NCBI GenBank assembly: GCA_001771065.1
Contig: MESQ01000050.1
Span: 22,510-74,778 of the forward strand
Direction: 5' to 3'
Length of the DNA: 52,269 nucleotides
Source of the DNA: Burkholderiales bacterium RIFOXYD12_FULL_59_19
GTDB taxonomy: Bacteria; Pseudomonadota; Gammaproteobacteria; Burkholderiales; Burkholderiaceae_C
The notes under the pieces are model-generated. The model was not told the DNA's origin. It did not search any database and worked only from the letters and a program-made list of their open reading frames with translations. Every line of letters starts with the position of its first letter. The first letter of the stretch is position 1. A program made the position numbers and the translations under genes. Below are positions 1 through 9,170 of the stretch, one piece after another.

Positions 1-8
1 CCAACTGA

Positions 9-866
9 TCAGGACTGCGCCACGGGCCGGCTGGCGTCACTGCACCATTCGCTCCAGCTGCCGGCGTAAAGTGCGGCCCGGCCCAGGCCCGCCACTTCCA
101 TGGCGATGAGGTTGGGCAGCGCGCTGACGCCGCTGCCGCAGTGGTGCACCACGCTGGCTGGGGCGCGGCCTGTCAGCAGGGCCTCAAACTCTGACCTGAG
201 TTGTGCCGCCGGTTTAAAACAGCCGTCCGGACCAATGTTGTCAGAGAAAAGACGATTCAGGGCGCCGGGAATGTGGCCGGCGACCGGGTCGAGTGGCTCG
301 ACTTCACCCCTGAAGCGGGGCGCAGCGCGTGCATCCAGAATGGTCTGACCGGGATGCCCCAGATGGTTAAAAACAGTGTCGGTGCTGGCCAGCACTGCCC
401 TTGGCGAATCCAGGGTGTAAGTGCAGGCGGGTCGTACCCCACCAGTCCCGGCCTCGACCGCGCCGCCGGCCGCGAGCCAGGCCTGCAGGCCGCCGTCGAG
501 CACCGCCGCCGCTTCGTGCCCCACCCATTTCAGCATCCACCACAGGCGACCGCAGTAGTTGGCACCCTGGCGGTCGTATACCACGGCTTGCATGTCTGGC
601 CGCAAGCCGACACTGCCCAGCCAGGCGGCAAAGCTGTCGCGCGAGGGCAGCGGGTGGCGCCCGCCACTGGCGGCATCTGGTGCGCCTTTGGCGCTGAGGT
701 GCCGGTCGAGGTCGGCGCGTACAGCGCCAATCAAGTGGCTTTGCTGGTATTGCGCGTCGCCGCCTGCGGGCTGCATCAGCTCAAAACTGCAGTCAAACAC
801 CATCAGCGGCTGCTGGCTGGTCATCAGGCTTTGCAATTGGGTGGCAGAAATCAGGGTGGTGTACAT
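9..866 (-). CDS. sseA: 3-mercaptopyruvate/thiosulfate sulfurtransferase (tandem rhodanese)
   Basis: A two-domain rhodanese of 285 residues. It moves a sulfane sulfur from 3-mercaptopyruvate or thiosulfate to a thiol or cyanide acceptor, in the cytoplasm. The C-terminal catalytic loop reads CGSGVSA near residue 241; CG-S-GV-(T/S)A is the mercaptopyruvate form, whereas thiosulfate rhodaneses usually carry CRKGVTA, so the first substrate is favoured. The inactive N-terminal rhodanese domain precedes it. The ATG at 866 is chosen because AAGGAG lies just upstream; the longer frame from 887 would overlap the stop of the EamA gene. It follows that gene by 17 bp on the same strand, so co-transcription is likely. 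Confidence 0.88.
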   Translation of the reverse strand: MYTTLISATQLQSLMTSQQPLMVFDCSFELMQPAGGDAQYQQSHLIGAVRADLDRHLSAKGAPDAASGGRHPLPSRDSFAAWLGSVGLRPDMQAVVYDRQGANYCGRLWWMLKWVGHEAAAVLDGGLQAWLAAGGAVEAGTGGVRPACTYTLDSPRAVLASTDTVFNHLGHPGQTILDARAAPRFRGEVEPLDPVAGHIPGALNRLFSDNIGPDGCFKPAAQLRSEFEALLTGRAPASVVHHCGSGVSALPNLIAMEVAGLGRAALYAGSWSEWCSDASRPVAQS

Positions 867-883
867 GTGTGCTCCTTGGTGTG

Positions 884-1771
884 TCAATGTTCTTCAGCGG
901 GTGTATTGGGCAGGGCGCGGGTGCGCAGCACGGTGCCTGCAATGCCGCTGGTCACGATCAGCGCCATGCCCGCCCAGCCCAGCAGGGTGATCCGGTCGCC
1001 AAACAGGAACAGGCTGTAAAAGGCGGCAAAAACAATTCCGGCGTATTGCAGGTTGGCCACCAGCAACGTGGCACCGCGACTGAAGGCGCGTGTCATGCAC
1101 CATTGGCCCAGCGAGGCCAGCACGCCGATCGGAATGACCCAGGCTGCCGCCTGCCAGCTCACCCTGTCCCAGGGCGTGAAGCCGTCCCAAACCACCCCCA
1201 CCAGACCGGCCAGTGCGGTACCGAGGGCAAAATAAAACACCGTGCGACCCTCGGGTTCGCCCGCTTTGCCCAACGCCGTCACCTGCAAATAAGCCATGGC
1301 GGCACCCATGCCCGAGAGCAGCCCCACCAGGCCGGCAAACAGCTGATTCTGGTCGAGCGTGGGGCGCAGCATCATCACCACCCCGGCAAAACTCGCCAGC
1401 ACGGTGGCCATCAACGACCCCTGGCGGCTGCTTTTGCCATACAGCAGGGCGCCGCCCACCACAAAAGCCGCGACCCAGACCCCGCTCATGTAATTGAGCG
1501 TCATGGCGGTGGCCAGCGGCAGGTGGGCAATGGCATAAAACCAGGCGGCCAGAGAAAAGACACCAATCACCGCGCGCCAGGCATGCATCATGGGTACCGG
1601 TGTGGCCAGTGGTGTGCGCCGTGCACGCAACACCAGCGCCATGAAGATGACGCTGACTATGCCCCGGTAAAACACCAGTTCGGGCAAGCTGTAACTTGCC
1701 GCAGCCACCTTGATGCCGACTGCCATGGTGGCAAAAAAGAAGGCCGCCAACACCATCCATAGCGCTTGCAT
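884..1771 (-). CDS. EamA/DMT-family transporter
   Basis: A 295-residue membrane protein with about ten hydrophobic segments arranged as two EamA repeats, typical of drug/metabolite exporters of the inner membrane. The substrate cannot be read from the sequence. The frame stays open well upstream, but that part lies inside the Rieske gene in another frame; the ATG at 1771 begins a typical EamA N-terminus (MQALWMVLAAFFFATMAVG) and sits 4 bp past the Rieske stop codon, which suggests translational coupling. No strong Shine-Dalgarno is visible. The sulfurtransferase follows immediately. Confidence 0.88.
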   Translation of the reverse strand: MQALWMVLAAFFFATMAVGIKVAAASYSLPELVFYRGIVSVIFMALVLRARRTPLATPVPMMHAWRAVIGVFSLAAWFYAIAHLPLATAMTLNYMSGVWVAAFVVGGALLYGKSSRQGSLMATVLASFAGVVMMLRPTLDQNQLFAGLVGLLSGMGAAMAYLQVTALGKAGEPEGRTVFYFALGTALAGLVGVVWDGFTPWDRVSWQAAAWVIPIGVLASLGQWCMTRAFSRGATLLVANLQYAGIVFAAFYSLFLFGDRITLLGWAGMALIVTSGIAGTVLRTRALPNTPAEEH

Positions 1772-1775
1772 GGTG

Positions 1776-2918
1776 TTACAGAGCGTCCAGACCCATTTCG
1801 CGGCGGTACCATTTGTGAAAATGCTGCATGCCGTCTTCCATCGGGCTCTGGTAGGGGCCGACCTCGTTGTCGCCGCGCGCCAACAGCGCCCGGCGGCCGG
1901 CATCCATGCGTTCGCCAATCTCGTCGTCTTCGAGGCAGGTTTCCATGTAGGCAACCTGTTGGGCTTGGACAAATTCGCGCTCAAACGCGGCAATTTCTTC
2001 GGGGTAGAAAAATTCCACCTGGTTCAGCGTCTTGTTCGGCCCAATTGGGTGCAGGGTGGACACCGTGAGCACATGCGGGTACCACTCGACCATGATGTGC
2101 GGGTAGTAGGTAAGCCAGATGGCACCGCGCTCAGGGGCGGCCCCGTTGCGGTAGTTCAGCAGTGCATCGTGCCAGCGCTGGTACACCGGTGACCCCGGTT
2201 TGCCAAATGCCTTGGAGACACCCACGGTCTGCACCGAAAACTGCTCGCCAAACTGCCAGCGCAGGTCGTCACAGGTCACAAAGTGGCCCAGGCCGGGGTG
2301 GAACGGACCCACGTGGTAGTCCTCCAGATAGACCTCAATGAAGGTTTTCCAGTTGTAGTTGCACTCGTGAAATTCAACCTTGTCGAGCACATAGCCTGAA
2401 AAATCCAGCGCAGGCTGTTCACCCATGCCGACCAGGTCCGTAGCAACGTCGCGGCCATTGTCTTCAAACAGCAGGCCATTCCATTGGCGTAGCGGGTAGT
2501 TGGCCAGGTTCAGGCAAGGGTCGGTGGAGAAGTGGGGGGCGCCCATGAGTTTACCTGCAGGCGTCTGGCCGGTACTGTCGCCGGCGCTGTAAGTCCAGCG
2601 GTGGATCGGGCAGACAATGTTGCCTGCGGACGCGTTTTGCAGCGAGCCCCGCCCTGTCAGCATGATGGCCTGGCGGTGGCGACAGACGTTGGAGATCAGC
2701 TCAATGCCGCTGGGTGTGTGCACCAGCGCGCGGCCCTCGGCCTCCTGGGCGAGCGTGGCGTAGTCGCCCACGTTGGGCACACTGGCGGCGTGCCCCACAT
2801 AACGTGGTCCCCGCTGGAAAAGTGTTTGTAATTCGCGCTGGTAAAGCGCGGCATCAAAATAAGAACTAACTGGTAGTTGGCCACAGGCCGGCTGCAGTTG
2901 AAGACTTAAATCAGACAT
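1776..2918 (-). CDS. Rieske [2Fe-2S] aromatic ring-hydroxylating oxygenase, alpha-subunit type
   Basis: A 380-residue oxygenase. The N-terminal Rieske domain shows C-R-H and, about 17 residues on, C-P-I-H, the four [2Fe-2S] ligands. The C-terminal catalytic domain has DYHVGPFHPG, which matches the His/His part of the mononuclear iron site. Such enzymes oxidise an aromatic or amine substrate using electrons from a reductase; no reductase gene lies nearby, so electrons must come from elsewhere. Position next to xseB-ispA-dxs is common in Comamonadaceae genomes (recalled, not checked). The substrate is unknown. A hairpin with a T-run lies in its leader (see 2983-3004). Confidence 0.9.
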   Translation of the reverse strand: MSDLSLQLQPACGQLPVSSYFDAALYQRELQTLFQRGPRYVGHAASVPNVGDYATLAQEAEGRALVHTPSGIELISNVCRHRQAIMLTGRGSLQNASAGNIVCPIHRWTYSAGDSTGQTPAGKLMGAPHFSTDPCLNLANYPLRQWNGLLFEDNGRDVATDLVGMGEQPALDFSGYVLDKVEFHECNYNWKTFIEVYLEDYHVGPFHPGLGHFVTCDDLRWQFGEQFSVQTVGVSKAFGKPGSPVYQRWHDALLNYRNGAAPERGAIWLTYYPHIMVEWYPHVLTVSTLHPIGPNKTLNQVEFFYPEEIAAFEREFVQAQQVAYMETCLEDDEIGERMDAGRRALLARGDNEVGPYQSPMEDGMQHFHKWYRREMGLDAL

Positions 2919-3403
2919 GGGTGACCTGACCTAAAGACTCCCCACAGGGAGATGCGCGGGTGACCTGAGTCATGCGCGAGATAAAAAAATCCAGCCGGGG
3001 CTGGCGTAAACAGCATCTATTGTACCTTTGCGCCAGCGATTCTCATTTTGATCGCAGTATGTAGCCAATGATGAACGAAGCAGAGAAGTCAGACTCGGCC
3101 GTAGCAGCTGTGAAACCGGGGTTCATTCCATTGTGTGCTTGCCCTTTCTGATGGGCCAGACAGGCCAAGGCAGGCCTGAAACAGGTGTGGATTGACTACG
3201 CAAAAAAAATGCCGAGCGTGGAGACCGCCTGTCAACGTCCATGGCGTCACGCCATGCGTCGATGAAGCGGAAAAATCAGCTGTAAACGGGTGTTTTGAAT
3301 CGGTTACCGGCAGCCCACCACTTTGAATCGCACCCGGTGTCAGCCCAGAGACGGCAACACCGCCTAAAATTGCGCTCTTTTGCATGCGGGAGTGTTGCGT
3401 TTT
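2919..3403. other. Divergent intergenic region, Rieske gene / xseB
   Basis: 485 bp between divergent genes. It must hold promoters for both directions, though no confident -35/-10 pair is evident. It contains a minus-strand terminator-like hairpin (2983-3004) and a short perfect palindrome, ATGGCGTCACGCCAT, at 3241-3255. No convincing coding region was seen on either strand. Confidence 0.5.
2983..3004 (-). terminator. Terminator-like hairpin in the Rieske gene leader
   Basis: Read on the minus strand, CCAGCCCCGGCTGG forms a GC-rich stem followed directly by a run of T (complement of 2983-2989). The nearest gene it could terminate would have to lie upstream on the minus strand, but xseB-ispA-dxs run the other way. 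It therefore sits in the 5' leader of the Rieske gene, about 65 bp before its start, and could act as an attenuator or as a barrier to antisense transcription. Confidence 0.4.
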
Positions 3404-3646
3404 ATGGTTACTGCCTCCAAACATGGCCCCACGGCGCCCACGCACTACGAAGCGGCGTTGCAGGAGCTTGAGCAACTGGTAGCCAGACTGGAATCTGGCG
3501 ACATGCCTTTGGAACAACTCTTGACTCAATACCAGCGAGGCGCCGAATTGCTGAAGTTTTGTCGTGATCGACTGGCTGCCGTTGAAGATCAGATCAAGGT
3601 GCTCGACCAGGGCACGTTCAAGCCATGGAGCAATGAAACAGCATGA
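3404..3646 (+). CDS. xseB: Exodeoxyribonuclease VII small subunit
   Basis: An 80-residue protein, the same length as E. coli XseB. The small subunit binds XseA to form exonuclease VII, which degrades single-stranded DNA from both ends. The segment [20 protein letters not shown] is the family signature, and the two-helix pattern with L-E-Q-L repeats is preserved. The ATG at 3404 is preferred to the TTG at 3380. The stop TGA overlaps the ATG of ispA (ATGA), as in many proteobacteria, so the two are translationally coupled. xseA is not in the window. Confidence 0.93.
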   Translation: MVTASKHGPTAPTHYEAALQELEQLVARLESGDMPLEQLLTQYQRGAELLKFCRDRLAAVEDQIKVLDQGTFKPWSNETA

Positions 3647-4650
3647 CCGAGTGTTTTGATTTGGACGGCTGGTGCAACCTGCACTTGCAGCGCGTTGAGG
3701 CGGCCCTTGACACCTGGGTCAGTGTGAATGCTGCTTCCGATCTGGAGCACTCGGCACCCGCCGACCTGATGGTGGCCATGCGTTACGCCGTGCTTGACGG
3801 CGGTAAGCGTTTGCGTCCCTTGTTGGTGCTGGCGGCGTTTGAGGCGGTCGACAGTGGTCTGGAATCAGACTACCTTCCTGAAGAAGAGCGCGATGACGAG
3901 GTTGCGCGCCGCGGTGCGCCAGATTTTTTTGCGAGTGGAGAAGTTCCGGATCAGGTGGCCTTGCGCGCCGCGTGCGCGGTTGAACTGATTCATGCGTATT
4001 CGCTGGTTCATGACGATATGCCGTGTATGGACAACGACGTGCTGCGCCGTGGCAAAGCGACCGTACATGTCCAGTTTGGTTCGGCCAGCGCCTTGCTGGC
4101 GGGGGATGCACTGCAAGCCCTCGCGTTTGAGCTGCTCACGCCCGATTCCCCTGTGGTGTCTGCGTGCCGTCAGGCGCGGCTGTGCCGATTGCTGGCGCGT
4201 GCTGCAGGCTGTGCCGGTATGGCAGGTGGTCAGGCCATTGATCTGGCCAGTGTTGGTCGGCCCTTGAACGAGCAACAGTTGCGCGAAATGCACCAGCTCA
4301 AAACAGGCGCCTTGTTACAGGCCAGTGTGATGATGGGCGCCGCTTGCGGCGATACCACCCGGCAGGCGCGGCAAGCCTTGCAAGCCTACGGTGCGGCGAT
4401 TGGTTTGGCGTTTCAGGTGGTGGATGACATCCTGGATGTTACCGCTGACTCTGCTACGCTGGGCAAGACGGCGGGCAAAGACCAGGCCCAGGACAAGCCG
4501 ACCTATGTGTCGTTGATGGGGCTGACGCGCGCGAACGCCTATGCCCAGACACTGTACCAGCAGGCCTTAATGGCGCTGGCAGGCAGTGGTTTGTCCGACA
4601 CGCGTGCGCTGCAGGGCCTGGCAAGCCTGGTCGTGCAGCGCTCCTGCTGA
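3643..4650 (+). CDS. ispA: Farnesyl/geranyl diphosphate synthase
   Basis: A trans-isoprenyl diphosphate synthase of 335 residues. It condenses dimethylallyl or geranyl diphosphate with isopentenyl diphosphate to give farnesyl diphosphate for ubiquinone and undecaprenyl synthesis. The first aspartate-rich motif is DDMPCMDND near residues 124-132; the second is DDILD near residue 261. The protein is about 35 residues longer than E. coli IspA, owing to an acidic insertion around residues 74-105, before the first motif. It lies between xseB (ATGA overlap) and dxs (30 bp gap), the usual operon order. Confidence 0.94.
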   Translation: MTECFDLDGWCNLHLQRVEAALDTWVSVNAASDLEHSAPADLMVAMRYAVLDGGKRLRPLLVLAAFEAVDSGLESDYLPEEERDDEVARRGAPDFFASGEVPDQVALRAACAVELIHAYSLVHDDMPCMDNDVLRRGKATVHVQFGSASALLAGDALQALAFELLTPDSPVVSACRQARLCRLLARAAGCAGMAGGQAIDLASVGRPLNEQQLREMHQLKTGALLQASVMMGAACGDTTRQARQALQAYGAAIGLAFQVVDDILDVTADSATLGKTAGKDQAQDKPTYVSLMGLTRANAYAQTLYQQALMALAGSGLSDTRALQGLASLVVQRSC

Positions 4651-4679
4651 TGCGCCTGCTGCTGTCAAAATGAGATCTT

Positions 4680-6554
4680 ATGTTGATGAATAACCCTTAT
4701 CCCTTGTTGCAGACGATTCATGCGCCAGCTGACATGCGGCGCCTGCCGCGCGAACAATTGAACACCCTGGCTACCGAGCTGCGTGCCTTTTTGCTGGAAA
4801 GTGTGTCCAAAACCGGCGGCCATCTGAGCTCCAACCTGGGCACCGTAGAACTCACGGTAGCGCTGCACTATGTCTTTAATACCCCTCATGACCGGGTGGT
4901 ATGGGACGTGGGGCATCAGACTTACCCGCACAAAATCCTCACCGGGCGGCGTGAACGCATGACCACGTTGCGCCAGTTGGGCGGCTTGAGCGGCTTCCCG
5001 CAGCGCGCCGAAAGCGAATTTGACGCCTTTGGTACGGCGCACTCCAGCACCTCCATTTCAGCCGCCCTGGGCATGGCCATGGCCTCCCGGCTCAAGGGTG
5101 AAGACCGCCACGCCATTGCCGTGATAGGCGACGGTGCCATGACAGCTGGTATGGCCTTTGAGGCCATGAACAATGCCGGTGTCTCGGACTGCAACCTGCT
5201 GGTGATCCTGAACGACAACGACATGTCGATCAGCCCGCCGGTGGGTGCCTTGAACCGCTACCTGGCCAAATTGCTCAGCGGCCAGTTTTATGCCGCCGCC
5301 AAAAGTGCCAGCAAAAACGTCTTGCGTGGTGCGCCACCGCTACTGGAACTTGCGCGCCGTTTTGAAGAGTCGGCCAAAGGCATGGTCAGCCGGGTCACGT
5401 TGTTTGAAAAATTTGGTTTCAACTACGTGGGGCCGATTGACGGCCACGACGTGCAGACGCTGGTGTCGGTGCTGGAAAACATCAAGCATCTCAAGGGGCC
5501 CCAGTTTTTGCACGTGGTCACCAAAAAGGGCCAGGGCTACAAGCTGGCCGAAGCCGACCCGGTGGCCTACCACGGCCCGGGCAAGTTTGACCCGGCAGTG
5601 GGCCTGCAAAAATCAGCCGCTGCCAGCAAACCCAGCTTTACCCAGGTCTTTGGCGACTGGTTGTGCGACATGGCCGCCGCCGACGACCGGCTGGTGGGCA
5701 TCACCCCGGCCATGCGCGAGGGTTCGGGCATGGTGGCTTTTGAGCAGCGCTTCCCAACGCGGTTCTTTGATGTGGGCATTGCCGAGCAGCACGCCGTGAC
5801 CTTTGCCGCCGGTCTGGCCTGTGAAGGGCTCAAACCCGTGGTGGCGATCTATTCCACCTTTTTGCAGCGCGCCTACGACCAGTTGATCCACGACGTGGCC
5901 ATCCAGAACCTGCCGGTGGTGTTTGCGCTTGATCGTGCGGGTTTGGTCGGGGCCGACGGCGCCACCCACGCCGGTGCTTATGACCTGTCCTACCTGCGCT
6001 GTATTCCCAACATCAGCGTGGCCTGCCCGGCCGATGAAAACGAGTGCCGCCAGTTGCTCAGCACGGCCTATGCTCAAAACAGCCCGGTGGCGGTGCGTTA
6101 CCCGCGCGGCGTGGGTGCGGGTGTGCCGGTGGGCTGCACGCTCGACGCGCTGCCCTTTGGCAAGGGTGAAATTCGCCGAACCGGCCAGCGTGTGGCCATT
6201 CTGGCTTTTGGCACGTTGCTGTACCCGGCGCTCAAGGCTGCGCAAAACCTGGATGCCACGGTCGTCAACATGCGCTGGGCCAAGCCGCTCGATGTTGACC
6301 TGCTGCTGCAGGTGGCGGCCAGCCACGAAGCCTTGGTCACGCTCGAAGAGGGTGCCGTGATGGGCGGGGCAGGCAGCGCCGTGCTCGAAGCCCTGGCTGC
6401 GGCCGGCGTCACCCGCCCGGTGCTGCAACTGGGTCTGCGTGACGCCTTCATCGAGCATGGTGACCCGGCCAAATTGCTGGCCATCGAAGGCCTGGATGCG
6501 CCCGGTATTGAAGCGGCTATTCGCAATCGCCTTGCGTTGGCGCAAGCTTTGTGA
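4680..6554 (+). CDS. dxs: 1-deoxy-D-xylulose-5-phosphate synthase
   Basis: 624 residues, full length for Dxs. It joins pyruvate and glyceraldehyde 3-phosphate, using thiamine diphosphate, in the first step of the MEP isoprenoid pathway. The cofactor/Mg motif [18 protein letters not shown] lies near residues 150-167. The transketolase-like central part carries [15 protein letters not shown], and the C-terminal domain is complete. It is the last gene of xseB-ispA-dxs. The next ATG is two codons downstream (4686) and is an equally possible start. No TPP riboswitch was recognised in front of it. Confidence 0.97.
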   Translation: MLMNNPYPLLQTIHAPADMRRLPREQLNTLATELRAFLLESVSKTGGHLSSNLGTVELTVALHYVFNTPHDRVVWDVGHQTYPHKILTGRRERMTTLRQLGGLSGFPQRAESEFDAFGTAHSSTSISAALGMAMASRLKGEDRHAIAVIGDGAMTAGMAFEAMNNAGVSDCNLLVILNDNDMSISPPVGALNRYLAKLLSGQFYAAAKSASKNVLRGAPPLLELARRFEESAKGMVSRVTLFEKFGFNYVGPIDGHDVQTLVSVLENIKHLKGPQFLHVVTKKGQGYKLAEADPVAYHGPGKFDPAVGLQKSAAASKPSFTQVFGDWLCDMAAADDRLVGITPAMREGSGMVAFEQRFPTRFFDVGIAEQHAVTFAAGLACEGLKPVVAIYSTFLQRAYDQLIHDVAIQNLPVVFALDRAGLVGADGATHAGAYDLSYLRCIPNISVACPADENECRQLLSTAYAQNSPVAVRYPRGVGAGVPVGCTLDALPFGKGEIRRTGQRVAILAFGTLLYPALKAAQNLDATVVNMRWAKPLDVDLLLQVAASHEALVTLEEGAVMGGAGSAVLEALAAAGVTRPVLQLGLRDAFIEHGDPAKLLAIEGLDAPGIEAAIRNRLALAQAL

Positions 6555-6596
6555 AGACAACAGCCTTTTTGAGGTTGTATTCGCCCGTTTGCAGGG

Positions 6597-6623
6597 TGTC
6601 TGCTTCTTAAAATATCAGGTGAC
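6597..6623 (+). promoter_or_regulatory. Promoter-like block shared by the two dctP genes (copy 1)
   Basis: A 27-nt block ahead of the first dctP matches the block at 7941-7967, ahead of the second, at 19 of 27 positions. The conserved core TTCTTA(A/G)AAT includes a -10-like hexamer (TAAAAT, 6608-6613). The sequences around the two blocks diverge, so the block is probably under selection as a promoter. No convincing -35 box was found. A bulged hairpin (6632-6664) follows, before the Shine-Dalgarno. Confidence 0.4.
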
Positions 6624-6698
6624 GCTTATTCGTCATGTTTGCCGGGCACCACTTCCGGCATGACGGCTTGTTCAATTCACAACCCCAGGAGTAAATCA

Positions 6699-7784
6699 AT
6701 GGATCGTCGTTCGATTATTAAAAACGCAGGTATTGCGGGTGTTCTGGCAGCGGGTGCCGCACCGGCTGTGCATGCGCAGGGCGCCAATGTGCGCTGGCGC
6801 CTGGCGTCGAGCTTTCCCAAGTCGCTGCCCACCATCTATGGCAGTGCCGAGATGTTTGCCAAAACAGTCAAGGACCTGTCGGGTGGCAAGTTCGAAGTGT
6901 CGGTACATGCCGGCGGTGAATTGATGCCGCCGTTTGGCGTGGTTGACGGCATTCAAAACGGCACCGTCGAAATGGCCCAGACGGCGTCCTACTATTTCAC
7001 CGGCAAGGACCCCATTTTTGCCTTTGGCTGTGCGGTGCCCTTTGGCCTGACCGCACGGCAGATGGACGCCTGGATGGAGCATGGCAACGGCCGCAAGCTG
7101 ATGGACGATTTTTATGCCAAGTACAACATCAAGAGCCGCAGCGCGGGCAACACCGGCACCCAGATGGGCGGCTGGTACCGCAAGGAAATCAAGACCGTGA
7201 AAGACCTCAAGGGTCTGAAAATGCGCATGGGTGGCGGCTTGTTCGGCGAAGCCATGCAAAAGCTCGGTGTGGTGTCACAAAACATGCCGGCTGGCGAGGT
7301 GTACCTGGCGCTTGAAAAAGGCACGCTTGACGCCACCGAGTTCGTGGGTCCGTATGATGACCAGAAGCTGGGCTTCAACAAAGTGGCCCCGTTCTACTAC
7401 TATCCGGGCTGGTGGGAGGGTGGTGCCGAGCTGGAGTTTTTTATTAACACCAAGGCCTATGCAGCGCTATCAAGCGAATACCGGGCCATGGTGGACGTTG
7501 CCACTGCCGTGGCGGCGCGTGACATGACAGCCAAGTACGATGCCTTCAACCCGATTGCCCTGAAAAAATTGGTGGCTGACAAGACCCAACTCAAGCCCTT
7601 TCCCAAGGAAATCATGGATGCCGGTTTCAAGGCCTCGATGGAGGTGTTTGCCGAGCACGAAGCCAAGTCGCCTGAATTCAAGAAAATTCACCAGGACATG
7701 CGTGCCTTCCAGCGCGACCAGTTGCTGTGGCTGCGCTTTTCCGAGTTCCGCTTTGACAGCTACATGATGGCTGCAAAAATTTAA
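6699..7784 (+). CDS. TRAP transporter solute-binding protein, DctP family (paralog 1)
   Basis: A 361-residue periplasmic binding protein of the TRAP (tripartite ATP-independent periplasmic) family. The N-terminus, DRRSIIKNAG followed by a hydrophobic stretch and APAVHAQ, is a Tat-like signal peptide with twin arginines and signal peptidase site AHA-Q type. Family hallmarks include YPGWWEGG and the mid-protein segment around MGGWYRKEIKTVKDLKG. The ATG at 6699 follows CCAGGAG. It is closely related to the gene at 8031; the two probably arose by duplication and may bind different acids. The permeases are probably the convergent dctQM. A terminator follows. Confidence 0.92.
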   Translation: MDRRSIIKNAGIAGVLAAGAAPAVHAQGANVRWRLASSFPKSLPTIYGSAEMFAKTVKDLSGGKFEVSVHAGGELMPPFGVVDGIQNGTVEMAQTASYYFTGKDPIFAFGCAVPFGLTARQMDAWMEHGNGRKLMDDFYAKYNIKSRSAGNTGTQMGGWYRKEIKTVKDLKGLKMRMGGGLFGEAMQKLGVVSQNMPAGEVYLALEKGTLDATEFVGPYDDQKLGFNKVAPFYYYPGWWEGGAELEFFINTKAYAALSSEYRAMVDVATAVAARDMTAKYDAFNPIALKKLVADKTQLKPFPKEIMDAGFKASMEVFAEHEAKSPEFKKIHQDMRAFQRDQLLWLRFSEFRFDSYMMAAKI

Positions 7785-7812
7785 GCGTCTTTTCTTCCCG
7801 TTTCACCCCAGG

Positions 7813-7853
7813 TGCCCCAAACCATGCATGGCATGGTTTGGGGCATTTCTTTT
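7813..7853 (+). terminator. Rho-independent terminator after dctP paralog 1
   Basis: GCCCCAAACCATGC and GCATGGTTTGGGGC form a 14-bp perfect stem around a minimal loop, followed by ATTTCTTTT. It ends the first dctP transcript, so the second dctP needs its own promoter (7941-7967). Confidence 0.85.
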
Positions 7854-7940
7854 GCAGTGCGATGTAAATGAAATTAATTTGCGTGATGTTTGAAAATTCA
7901 TGTAACACGGTTCAAGGGAAAACCCTGCGGCTTTTACCGC

Positions 7941-7967
7941 TGTCCGATTCTTAGAATGCAGAGTGAC
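7941..7967 (+). promoter_or_regulatory. Promoter-like block shared by the two dctP genes (copy 2)
   Basis: Second copy of the 27-nt block at 6597-6623, with a -10-like TAGAAT at 7952-7957. Downstream, ACGGCAT and ATGCCGT form a 7-bp hairpin in the leader before the Shine-Dalgarno TAGGAG. Confidence 0.4.
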
Positions 7968-8030
7968 TCAAAAAGTCATGACGGCATCTGTACATGCCGT
8001 GCACGTTGCTATCAATATAGGAGTAATTCG

Positions 8031-9113
8031 ATGGATCGTCGTTCCGTTATCAAAAACGCTGGTATTGCTGGCGTCCTGGCCGCTGGTGCTGCACCCGTTG
8101 TGCATGCCCAGGGTGCCACCATTCGCTGGCGCCTGGCGTCGAGCTTTCCCAAGGCGCTCGATACCATTTATGGTGCTGCCGAAACCTTTGCAAAGAAAGT
8201 GGGAGAGTTGTCGGGGGGCAAGTTCACTATCTCGGTGCATGCCGGTGGCGAGTTGATGCCAGCGGTCGCTGTGCTTGATGGCTCTTCCAATGGCACGGTT
8301 GAAATGGCGCACACCGCGCCGTATTACTTCTTTGGCAAGGACCCCACTTACGCGCTTGATTGCGCCATTCCCTTTGGCTTGAACAGCCGCCAGATGACGG
8401 CTTGGATGTACCAGGGTAACGGCATGAAACTGCTGCGCGAGTTTTATGGCAAGGTGGGGATTGTTAATTTCCCAATGGGTAACACCGGCGCCCAAATGGG
8501 TGGCTGGTACCGCAAGGAAATCAAGTCGGTGGCCGACCTCAAGGGTCTGAAGTTTCGGGTTGGCGGCTTTGGTGGCAAGGTGCTGGAACGCCTGGGCACT
8601 GTGCCGCAAAATATTCCGGGCGGCGAAATTTACCAGGCGCTGGAAAAAGGCACGATTGACGCTGCTGAGTGGGTTGGTCCCTACGACGATCTGAAACTGG
8701 GCTTCAACAAGGTGGCTCCACATTATTATTACCCTGGCTGGTGGGAGGGCGGTCCGCAACTGTCACTGTATGTGAACCAAAAAGCCTACGAAGGTTTGTC
8801 GGCCGAGTACAAGGCCATCATCGAATGTGCAGCGGCCTACGCGCACACCGACATGCAGGCCAAATACGACATGAAAAACCCGGGCGCTCTCAAGACGTTG
8901 GTGAGCCAGGGCACCAAGCTGCACCCGTTCCCCACACCGGTGCTGACGGCTGCATTCAAGGCGGCGCAAGAGGTCTATGCAGAACTCAGTGCAAGCAACC
9001 CGGCCTGGAAGAAAATTTACTCTGACTACGCCTCATACCGCGGTGAAGCCAACCTGTGGTTCCGCTTTACCGAAGCGCGTTTTGACAGTTTTATGCAGTC
9101 GCAAAAGCTGTAA
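8031..9113 (+). CDS. TRAP transporter solute-binding protein, DctP family (paralog 2)
   Basis: A 360-residue homologue of the preceding gene: the first 27 residues are nearly identical (DRRSVIKNAG, Tat-like) and the body is clearly similar, with YPGWWEGG and MGGWYRKEIKSVADLKG conserved. Binding-pocket regions differ (for example NMPAGEVYLALEKG in paralog 1 against NIPGGEIYQALEKG here), so ligand range may have shifted. The ATG at 8031 follows TAGGAG; the longer open frame from 7890 is rejected because it would precede both the Shine-Dalgarno and the signal peptide. It ends 22 bp before a bidirectional terminator. Confidence 0.92.
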   Translation: MDRRSVIKNAGIAGVLAAGAAPVVHAQGATIRWRLASSFPKALDTIYGAAETFAKKVGELSGGKFTISVHAGGELMPAVAVLDGSSNGTVEMAHTAPYYFFGKDPTYALDCAIPFGLNSRQMTAWMYQGNGMKLLREFYGKVGIVNFPMGNTGAQMGGWYRKEIKSVADLKGLKFRVGGFGGKVLERLGTVPQNIPGGEIYQALEKGTIDAAEWVGPYDDLKLGFNKVAPHYYYPGWWEGGPQLSLYVNQKAYEGLSAEYKAIIECAAAYAHTDMQAKYDMKNPGALKTLVSQGTKLHPFPTPVLTAAFKAAQEVYAELSASNPAWKKIYSDYASYRGEANLWFRFTEARFDSFMQSQKL

Positions 9114-9134
9114 ATAACAGCGCCATTGAAGATA

Positions 9135-9162
9135 AAAAAACCGCGCTGAGGCGCGGTTTTTT
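9135..9162. terminator. Bidirectional terminator between dctP and dctM
   Basis: AAAACCGCGC-TGAG-GCGCGGTTTT is a perfect 10-bp stem with a GNRA-like four-base loop, an A-run on one side and a T-run on the other. It serves both the plus-strand dctP and the minus-strand dctM that converge on it. Confidence 0.9.
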
Positions 9163-9170
9163 GTGGGGAA

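Noticed and set aside
894..1760. Minus-strand ORF in another frame within the EamA gene
   Set aside because: Gly/His/Arg-rich composition; EamA helices occur only in the frame chosen.
4651..4679. TPP riboswitch before dxs
   Set aside because: The gap is only 29 bp and shows no thi-box sequence.
5613..6560. Minus-strand ORF of 315 aa opposite dxs
   Set aside because: dxs is certain, and the antisense translation shows no family.
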